Of a stretch of DNA of 12,584 nucleotides, positions 7,408 to 12,584 are shown piece by piece. Origin of the DNA: Kiloniellales bacterium (GTDB taxonomy: Bacteria > Pseudomonadota > Alphaproteobacteria > Kiloniellales > JAKSDN01); NCBI GenBank assembly GCA_022360075.1, contig JAKSDN010001368.1:1-12584 (forward strand). The letters run 5' to 3'. Each line of letters starts with the position of its first letter. Position 1 is the first letter of the stretch. A program made the position numbers and the translations under genes. Below the pieces are notes generated by a model. That model was not told the DNA's origin, made no database searches, and worked only from the letters and a program-made list of their open reading frames with translations.

Positions 7408-8177
7408 CTCCCCTCACCCTCTGATCCTTCGCGCACAGGCCGCTGCCAGAACGCCGAGAAATCCGGTGCCGGTTCCGTCCGCTTCCGCTCCTCGACCGCC
7501 TCATCCAGTGCCGCGAAGCTGCACAGCCCGGCCGGATCCTCCCGGGTCGCCATGAACGGCCGGCGTGGCAGGAAGCGCTCGTGCGCCACATCATAGAGGC
7601 GCCAGAGCTCGCGGATCGGGTCGGCGTTGTCGTCGACGCGGATGTCGAGATCGGCGTAATCCTCGCGACTGACGACCCTGACTGCCGCGCTTCGCCGGCC
7701 GCGCTTGTCGCCGCCGGCCTGGTCGCCGGCATCCATGGCCCGGAGCAGCCGCTCGGGCAAGGGCCGTTCCCGGTGCGCGAGATAGGTCGAAAGTGTGGCG
7801 TCCACGACCGCAGGCGCGGCCAGCATGTTGCCGGCCACGGAAACGCCGTCGGCGATCCGATGCCCCGCCCAGTCGATGCAATCCTCGCCGCTAAAGGCCG
7901 TGTTGCGGCCCTGAGCGTCGATCGCATGGATCTGCCGCACTGGGCTGCCGGCGTCGGCCTCGATCAGGGCCTCTATGGCTTCCGTCGCGGACATGCCGGA
8001 CTCTATCAGGCCAAGGCCCCAGATCCCGAGATAAGGGTTGGTCAGCGACTGGGTGGCGATGGCGCCGACGCCCGCGCGCAGGTGCGGGCACAAGGCGCCG
8101 ACGGCGAAGGCCTTGCTGGCGATCGCGATGCCGAAGGCCCCGGTCGTTTCGTCACGGGCTACGATAGACCAGGTCAT
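7404..8177 (-). CDS. DUF1028 domain protein, Ntn-hydrolase-like
   Basis: This 257-residue protein is a full-length DUF1028 member. The family has an Ntn-hydrolase-like fold and its reaction is not established. Signature parts are the start MTWSIVARD with SKAFAVGALCPHLRAGVGAIATQS (about 21-44 in the usual layout), NPYLGIWGLGLIESGMSATEA (about 47-66), SGEDCIDWAGH (96-106), VAGNMLA (114-120), GGDKRGRRSAAV (155-166), and DIRVDDNADPI (178-188). No signal peptide is visible, so it is probably cytoplasmic. The ATG at 8177 is chosen because GGAGGT lies seven bases upstream and the conserved fold starts there; a GTG at 8312 would add 45 unconserved residues. It is divergent from the ABC-transporter binding protein. 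Family members often sit near amino acid or peptide transport and hydrolysis genes, which suggests, without proving, amide or peptide turnover. Confidence 0.9.
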   Translation of the reverse strand: MTWSIVARDETTGAFGIAIASKAFAVGALCPHLRAGVGAIATQSLTNPYLGIWGLGLIESGMSATEAIEALIEADAGSPVRQIHAIDAQGRNTAFSGEDCIDWAGHRIADGVSVAGNMLAAPAVVDATLSTYLAHRERPLPERLLRAMDAGDQAGGDKRGRRSAAVRVVSREDYADLDIRVDDNADPIRELWRLYDVAHERFLPRRPFMATREDPAGLCSFAALDEAVEERKRTEPAPDFSAFWQRPVREGSEGEGS

Positions 8178-8493
8178 GCACACCACCTCCGCTGGTTTTG
8201 TCGGGGAACCGTCCGCACCATAGCAGAGACCGGCAGCTCGACCTTCCGACATGTCGACCCGTGCCGCAAAAGTATTGCTATGCAACATGCCTAGTAGTCG
8301 GGCTCGCCTCACGGCTGCACTTAGTATGAGCCATAGAACCTGCGTCCCGACTTAGCAGAAAATTGAATGCGCCCGACGGCCGGAACTTGGAGCTCGATTG
8401 ACAGCCCAGACCGCGGGTCTAAGCTATCGGCGACGATGACTTGTGCTCCGCTGGCGCTCTAGCTGGGGCCGCATCGCAACGGGGAGAAACAAC
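8178..8493. other. Divergent intergenic region between DUF1028 and the transporter
   Basis: These 316 bp separate two divergent genes and must carry promoters for both. On the plus side I see a consensus TTGACA at 8398. On the minus side I see the GGAGGT ribosome site (8185-8190) but no convincing promoter. Small palindromes such as CGACATGTCG (near 8250) and TTGC-TAT-GCAA (near 8277) are present but too short to assign. No regulator gene, RNA gene or credible small ORF is apparent. Confidence 0.6.
8398..8425 (+). promoter_or_regulatory. Possible promoter of the binding-protein gene, with internal palindrome
   Basis: A consensus -35 TTGACA (8398-8403) is followed after 16 bases by TAAGCT (8420-8425), a weak -10; GCTATC a few bases further is an alternative. 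Transcription would start near 8432, giving a leader of about 60 bases. The spacer contains AGACC-GCG-GGTCT (8408-8420), a palindrome placed where a repressor or a MerR-like activator could act. No regulator is encoded nearby. Confidence 0.4.
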
Positions 8494-9726
8494 ATGAAAC
8501 TTACGCTCAGCAAGGCCGCCGGCTTGACCGCGGGCGCCGCCATGACGGCCGCCGCCCTTTGGGTCGGCCACGTCGAGGCCCAGGCCCAAGAGATCACCGT
8601 CGGCATGACGGTCAGCTCATCCGGCCGTTTCGCGCTGGCCGCGCAGTCCGGCGAACGCGGCTTGAAAATCTGGATCGACGACGTCAACCGGCGCGGCGGC
8701 GTCGACGTCGGCGGTACCAAGCGCAAGATCAAGCTGGTCTCGCTCGACGACCGCAGCGACAAGACCATGGTGCCGCGCGTCTACGAGACCCTGATCAAGG
8801 ACGAGAAGGTCGATATCCTCTTCGGTCCCTTCGGCTCGACCTTGACCGGCGCCGCGGCCAACGCGACCGAGAAGTTCGGCAAGTTCATGGTCATCTGGTC
8901 GGCCTCCAGCGACAAGATCTACGAGCAGGGCCACCAGTATGTCGTCTCGGCGACGCAGATCGCCGCCTCGCGCCTCGGCAAGCCGGGCGCCGACTTCATG
9001 GGCTCGATCGGCATCGAGAAGCTTGCCATGATCTACCTCGACGAGCCCTTCCCCGCCGGTACCGCCGACGGCGTGAGGAAGCGCGCCGAGGAGCTCGGCG
9101 TCGAGGTCGTCATGTTCGAGAAGTTCGCCAAGGGCACGAAGGACTTCTCGGTGATGATCCAGAAGGCCCTGGCGAGTGGTGCCGATGCCTTCTATCCGGC
9201 CTCCTACGAAGGCGATCAGATGAACATCGCCCGCCAGATGCGCGAGCTCGATGCCAACTTCCCCTTGACCTACATGTTCTACGGCGCGCAGCCGCAGTTC
9301 CTGGAGATCGGCGAAGACGCCAAGTTCCTCTACAGCCAGACGCTGCTGCACGAGAAGGTCAACTGGGAAGTCAATGCCGGGCTGAACCGCGATCAGATGA
9401 TCGCGCGTTACGATGAGCTCTATCCCGACGTCGCCTATCCGGCCGACTTCCAGACCGCCCTCGCCTACGGCGCCGGCGCGGTGCTGGAGGAGATCATCGA
9501 GAAGGCCGGCTCGATCGAGCCGGCGGCGCTGAAGCAGGCGGCGATCGACCTCTCCGGCAAGCTCACCGTCATGACCGGCCCTTACGAGATCCTGGAAAAC
9601 GGCAAGCAGATCCAGATGGAGTTCGTGGTCATGCAAAACCAGAAGGACGGCCTGGAGGTGGTCTATCCCGACAGCATCGCCACGGCCAAGCCGATCTATC
9701 CGGTGCCGACCTACGCCGAGCGCTAG
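8494..9726 (+). CDS. Branched-chain amino acid-type ABC transporter substrate-binding protein (LivJ family)
   Basis: This 410-residue periplasmic binding protein (Peripla_BP_6 / type 1 fold) delivers its ligand to the LivM-LivH permease encoded downstream. The N-terminus is a Sec signal peptide: MKLTLSK, a hydrophobic stretch, then HVEAQAQE, with cleavage probably around residues 28-31. The mature protein opens with ITVGMTVSSSGRFALAAQSG, the usual ligand-site strand and loop. DILFGPFGS and the later ASGADAFYPASYEGDQ are also typical of the fold. The ATG at 8494 has GGGGAG seven bases upstream; an ORF start at 8443 lacks both ribosome site and signal sequence. The ligand cannot be read from sequence. 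Members of this family bind branched-chain amino acids, amides, urea or aromatic acids, so the Liv label is a family name. A strong hairpin follows the stop. Confidence 0.9.
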   Translation: MKLTLSKAAGLTAGAAMTAAALWVGHVEAQAQEITVGMTVSSSGRFALAAQSGERGLKIWIDDVNRRGGVDVGGTKRKIKLVSLDDRSDKTMVPRVYETLIKDEKVDILFGPFGSTLTGAAANATEKFGKFMVIWSASSDKIYEQGHQYVVSATQIAASRLGKPGADFMGSIGIEKLAMIYLDEPFPAGTADGVRKRAEELGVEVVMFEKFAKGTKDFSVMIQKALASGADAFYPASYEGDQMNIARQMRELDANFPLTYMFYGAQPQFLEIGEDAKFLYSQTLLHEKVNWEVNAGLNRDQMIARYDELYPDVAYPADFQTALAYGAGAVLEEIIEKAGSIEPAALKQAAIDLSGKLTVMTGPYEILENGKQIQMEFVVMQNQKDGLEVVYPDSIATAKPIYPVPTYAER

Positions 9727-9762
9727 GCGAAATTTGCAGGCCTATCGTTCGAACGCCTGGGC

Positions 9763-9790
9763 CCGCCGATCCTCTGTCGAGGGTCGGCGG
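9763..9790 (+). terminator. Strong hairpin after the binding-protein gene
   Basis: CCGCCGATCCTC (9763-9774), loop TGTC, and GAGGGTCGGCGG (9779-9790) pair over 12 positions with one G-T wobble, starting 37 bases after the stop codon. No T run follows, so it is not a classic intrinsic terminator. In binding-protein transporters such hairpins often give partial termination or protect the binding-protein mRNA, so that more binding protein than permease is made; that role here is inference. Confidence 0.6.
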
Positions 9791-9892
9791 ACTGCGGTGA
9801 GATCCTAAGCGGTCTCTTTGGCCCAATCCCCAAAACGCTATGCCGAAATATGCGGTCTGCCCTTTGATGACCCCTGCCCGCCTCCTCCAACT

Positions 9893-9979
9893 ATTGTCAC
9901 CCTCGGGCTTGACCCGAGGGTCCATCGAAGCCCGAGACTCGGACCCCGATGGATTGCCGGGTCGAGCCCGGCAATGACA
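9893..9979. repeat. Double-palindrome intergenic repeat, copy 2
   Basis: Stem A is ACCCTCGGG (9899-9907), loop CTTGA, CCCGAGGGT (9913-9921). Stem B is ATTGCCGGG (9953-9961), loop TCGAG, CCCGGCAAT (9967-9975). TTGTCA at the left and TGACAG at the right frame the element. Loops and overall plan match copy 1 at 70-183, but the spacer is shorter (31 against 58 bp) and five stem base pairs differ, all with compensating changes on the other side. It lies between the binding-protein and permease genes, so it is transcribed if the operon is one unit. Confidence 0.85.
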
Positions 9980-10059
9980 GGGTGGGAGATGGCAGGGGGA
10001 GCGCTCTTGAACGCTAAAACTCACTCTCTGGACGGGCTCTAGGCGAGGTCGGATCCCCC

Positions 10060-11025
10060 ATGGCCAGCCTGACATCCATGGACGAGGCGAAGGCCTCGCG
10101 CATCCGCCACGGGCTGTGGTTCGCGCTGATCGCGATAGTCGTCGTCTGGTTTGGCTCGATCCCGATCCTCGACGGCAACCAGTCGCTCTATTTCTCGCTG
10201 ATGCTCTGGGTGACGATGGCGACGGCCTTCAACATCATCGCCGGCTTCACCGGCTACATGCCTTTCGGCTTCGTCGCCTTCTACGGCATGGGCACCTATG
10301 CCGCCGCGATCCTGGTGACGATCGTCCAGGTCTCGCCCTACATCGCGATCCCGGCCTCGGGCCTGGTGGGCGTGCTGGTCGCGCTGCTGTTCGCGCCGAC
10401 CCTGCGCCTGGGCGGCATCTACTTCGCCATCGTCAGCCTGTCCCTGGCCGTGATCCTGCAGCGCATCATGGGCCTGGCGCCCGAGGAGATCACCGGCGGC
10501 AGCGGCGGGCTCAACCTGGGCCGGCACTCGGTGCGCGAGGAAGGCTTCTACGCCATGCTGATCGTCCTGGTCGCCGCACTCGCGACCGTGACCTGGCTCA
10601 CCCGCTCGCGCCTCGGCAAGGCGCTGCGCGCGATCCGCGACGACGCCGAGGCGGCCGATGCCATGGGCGTCAACGTGCAGCGCGCGCGGCTCTACGCCTG
10701 GCTGCTGTCGGCGCTCTTCGCTTCGCTGTGCGGCGGCATCCAGGCCTGGTTCACCGGCGCGCTCGATCCGGTGACCGCCTTCGACGTGCTGGTCACGGCC
10801 AAGACCGTGATCTACGCCATGGCCGGCGGCCTTGGGACGGTCACGGGGCCTGTGGTCGGCACGGTCATCCTGGTCTGGGTCGACGAGCTGATCTGGCGCC
10901 AATTCCCGGTGCTCAACAGCTTCCTGCTCGGGCTGATCATCGCCCTGCTCATCCTCTTCATGCCGCGCGGCATCATCGGCGCCCTGATGCAGAAGTATCC
11001 GCGCTGCCGCCGGCTGATCATGTGA
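10060..11025 (+). CDS. livM: LivM-type ABC transporter permease
   Basis: This 321-residue inner-membrane protein is one of two permease subunits of the Liv-type importer, forming the channel with LivH. About eight to nine hydrophobic segments are visible, the first at residues 19-36. Family marks include ATAFNIIAGFTGYMPFGFVAFYGMGTY (about 54-80), LRLGGIYFAIVSLSLA (115-130), and ITGGSGGLNLG (144-154), which is the LivM-type loop. The ATPase-coupling cytoplasmic segment is GKALRAIRDDAEAADAMGV (186-204). The start is ATG at 10060; GAGG about 12 bases upstream is a modest ribosome site, and the Met at residue 7 has none. The gene precedes livH, the reverse of the common H-M order. It is separated from the binding protein by 333 bp, so expression may be uncoupled from it. 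Confidence 0.92.
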   Translation: MASLTSMDEAKASRIRHGLWFALIAIVVVWFGSIPILDGNQSLYFSLMLWVTMATAFNIIAGFTGYMPFGFVAFYGMGTYAAAILVTIVQVSPYIAIPASGLVGVLVALLFAPTLRLGGIYFAIVSLSLAVILQRIMGLAPEEITGGSGGLNLGRHSVREEGFYAMLIVLVAALATVTWLTRSRLGKALRAIRDDAEAADAMGVNVQRARLYAWLLSALFASLCGGIQAWFTGALDPVTAFDVLVTAKTVIYAMAGGLGTVTGPVVGTVILVWVDELIWRQFPVLNSFLLGLIIALLILFMPRGIIGALMQKYPRCRRLIM

Positions 11026-11038
11026 GCGGCGCCCGGCC

Positions 11039-11959
11039 ATGAGCGAGGTCCTGGTCTGGAACGCGGTGATCGGCGGCATCGTCTTCGGCGTGGTCTACGC
11101 GCTGATCGGCTGCTCGCTCAACGTGCTCGCCGGCGTGCTGCGGGTGATCAATTTCGCCCACGGCGAGTTCATCATCGCGGGCTCCTTCTTCGCCTACGCC
11201 CTCTTCACCGGCCTCGCGCTGCACCCGCTGCTGTCGCTGCCGCTCGCCGCCGTGCTCTTCTTCGTCGTCGGGCGCGGGCTCTACTACGTGCTGGTGCCGC
11301 GCCTGGCCCGCTCCGACGAGCCGGAGACCTCCTCCTTCCTTTTGATGTTCGGCGTCTCCCTGATGCTGATCGCGGTCATGACCTGGATCTTCGAGGCCGA
11401 CATCCGGCCGTTCAATTTCACCTTCGATCCGATCAACCTGACCCTCTTCACCATCGAGAACGCCTATGGCGAGGGCCGGCACGGCCGCGTGCTGGTGCCG
11501 ACGGCGCGCGTCGTCGCGCTTGTGGTCAACATCTTCATCATCGTCGGGCTCACCTGGTACTTCTATCGCACCCTGCCGGGCAAGGCGCTGCGCGCGGCGA
11601 CCATGAACCGCGAGGCGATCCAGATCGTCGGCATCAACATCCATCGCCTCTCCTCCATGGCCTTCGGCCTGGCGACGGCGCTCGCCGGCGTCACGGGCGT
11701 TCTGCTCGCGCTGGTCATTCCCTCGATCGATCCCAACGGCGGCGCCGACATCGCCCTGATCGGCTTCATCGTGATCGTGCTGGGCGGCCTCGGCCATCCG
11801 GTCGGCGCCCTCTTCGCCGGCATCATCTTCGGCTTCGTCGAGCAGTTCTCCAACGTGCTGCTGCCGCAGGCCGCAGCGCAGATGGTCGGCTTCATCATCC
11901 TGGTGGCGGTGATCTTCCTGCGGCCCTCGGGCCTGTTCGGCCGGAGCGTCCTGAAATGA
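11039..11959 (+). CDS. livH: LivH-type ABC transporter permease
   Basis: This 306-residue inner-membrane permease pairs with LivM. The LivH hallmark VINFAHGEF is at 36-44, after a first membrane segment with GVVYALIGCSLNVLAG. The coupling segment is GKALRAATMNREAIQIVGIN (181-200). The C-terminal run IVIVLGGLGHPVGALFAGIIFG is typical, and the protein ends in the usual RPSGLFGRSVLK. Segments around 117-150 form an outward loop rich in Phe and Asn. The start is 13 bp after the livM stop, with only a weak ribosome site, suggesting coupling. The stop codon overlaps the livG start as ATGA. Length is normal for the family and no breaks are seen. Confidence 0.93.
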   Translation: MSEVLVWNAVIGGIVFGVVYALIGCSLNVLAGVLRVINFAHGEFIIAGSFFAYALFTGLALHPLLSLPLAAVLFFVVGRGLYYVLVPRLARSDEPETSSFLLMFGVSLMLIAVMTWIFEADIRPFNFTFDPINLTLFTIENAYGEGRHGRVLVPTARVVALVVNIFIIVGLTWYFYRTLPGKALRAATMNREAIQIVGINIHRLSSMAFGLATALAGVTGVLLALVIPSIDPNGGADIALIGFIVIVLGGLGHPVGALFAGIIFGFVEQFSNVLLPQAAAQMVGFIILVAVIFLRPSGLFGRSVLK

Positions 11960-12584
11960 CCGCCCCACCCGAGCACACCGCGCAGAACGACGCGATCTTG
12001 AGCGCCGTCGGCCTGGTCAAGCGCTTTGGCGGCCTGGTCGCGGTCGACAACGTCAGCTTCACCCTCGAGCGCGGCGACATCCTCGGCATGATCGGCATCA
12101 ACGGTGCCGGCAAGACGACGGTGATGAACTGCGTCAACGGCATGTACCGCGCCGACGGCGGGCAGGTCTTCTGCGACGGCCGGGAGATCACCCACCTCTC
12201 GCCGCACGCGATCGCCAAGTGCGGCATCGGCCGCACCTTTCAGGTGCCGCGCATCTTCCACCGCATGACCCTGATCGACAACCTGCTGGTGACCGCGCTC
12301 GACAGCAACGACAGCGACGCCGTCCTGATCGAGCGGGCCGAGCACTTCCTCGAACGCGTGAACCTCGTCGAGCTGCGCTACAACCACGGCGAGGAGCTTT
12401 CCGGCGGCCAGCAGAAGCTGCTGGAGCTCGCCCGCGTGATGATGTTCGACCCGGCGCTGATCCTGCTCGACGAGCCCTTCGCCGGAGTCAATCCCTCGCT
12501 CTGCCGGCTCTTCATCGAGCGCATCCAGGACCTGCAGCGCGACGGCAAGTCCTTCGTCCTGGTCAGCCACGACCTGACCTCGAT
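11956..12584 (+). CDS. livG: LivG-type ABC transporter ATP-binding protein (partial, runs off the window)
   Basis: The gene starts at an ATG that overlaps the livH stop (ATGA) and stays open to the window end, giving 209 full codons; the C-terminus is missing. It is the cytoplasmic ATPase that powers the LivM-LivH channel. Walker A is GINGAGKT (47-54), the Q-loop is GRTFQ (Q96), the ABC signature is LSGGQQ (148-153), Walker B is LILLDEP (168-174), and the H-loop is SHD (H205). The placement after LivH, the ~100-residue N-terminal region, and the FQVPRIFHRMTLIDNLLV stretch fit LivG rather than LivF. Proline at the second Walker A position, usual in GPNGAGKT, is isoleucine here, which is tolerated in ABC ATPases. 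A livF gene is expected just beyond the window. Confidence 0.93.
   Translation, partial: MTAPPEHTAQNDAILSAVGLVKRFGGLVAVDNVSFTLERGDILGMIGINGAGKTTVMNCVNGMYRADGGQVFCDGREITHLSPHAIAKCGIGRTFQVPRIFHRMTLIDNLLVTALDSNDSDAVLIERAEHFLERVNLVELRYNHGEELSGGQQKLLELARVMMFDPALILLDEPFAGVNPSLCRLFIERIQDLQRDGKSFVLVSHDLTS

Larger units (their letters stand above)
9727..10059. other. 333-bp gap inside the transporter operon
   Basis: No gene is seen between the binding protein and livM. The gap holds a 12-pair hairpin (9763-9790) and the second copy of the double-palindrome repeat (9893-9979). The remaining sequence shows no convincing promoter. A plus-strand frame (9818-10042) is the usual false ORF that reads through this repeat type. 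Confidence 0.7.

Noticed and set aside
8178..8312. GTG start at 8312 for the DUF1028 protein
   Set aside because: The 45 extra residues precede the conserved MTWSIVARD start, and a strong GGAGGT site sits correctly before the ATG at 8177.
8617..9636. 339-codon minus-strand ORF opposite the binding-protein gene
   Set aside because: It is an antisense shadow; the plus-strand gene has a signal peptide, ribosome site and clear family features.
11563..12570. 335-codon minus-strand ORF opposite livH and livG
   Set aside because: The plus strand holds livH and an uninterrupted livG with all ABC ATPase motifs, so the minus frame is a shadow.

Overview
The window looks like GC-rich alphaproteobacterial chromosome. 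The reasons are the overall base composition, dense operon-like gene packing, and two copies of a double-palindrome intergenic repeat (TTGTCA...CTCGGGCTTGACCCGAG...TGACA) of the type scattered through alphaproteobacterial genomes. The genus cannot be fixed from the sequence alone.

The left two thirds (about 261-8177) is read entirely from the minus strand. Going from right to left it holds: a DUF1028 protein; a Phd/VapC-type toxin-antitoxin pair; a large single-chain SWIM zinc finger plus SNF2 helicase; a form II molybdenum hydroxylase large subunit (CoxL/xanthine dehydrogenase superfamily) without its usual FAD and iron-sulfur partners in view; and CysQ, 25 bp behind that subunit and probably in the same transcript. 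A repeat copy (70-183) lies beyond CysQ.

The right third (8494-12584) is read from the plus strand. It is a branched-chain-amino-acid-type ABC importer: periplasmic binding protein, a 333-bp gap with a strong hairpin and the second repeat copy, then LivM, LivH and the start of LivG, which runs off the window. LivH and LivG overlap by ATGA. The binding protein is divergent from the DUF1028 gene across 316 bp. DUF1028 proteins are Ntn-hydrolase-like and often lie near amino acid or peptide uptake genes, so the two sides may share a substrate; this is inference.

I did not find a clearly new multi-gene system. The best leads are: (1) the two repeat copies differ at five stem base pairs and every change is compensated; (2) two hairpin structures sit between the binding protein and its permeases; (3) the toxin-antitoxin pair has a compact promoter and operator whose -35 box overlaps the stop codon of the DUF1028 gene; (4) the SWIM-SNF2 protein has an unassigned C-terminal region of about 250 residues; (5) the molybdenum hydroxylase subunit is an orphan paired with cysQ.
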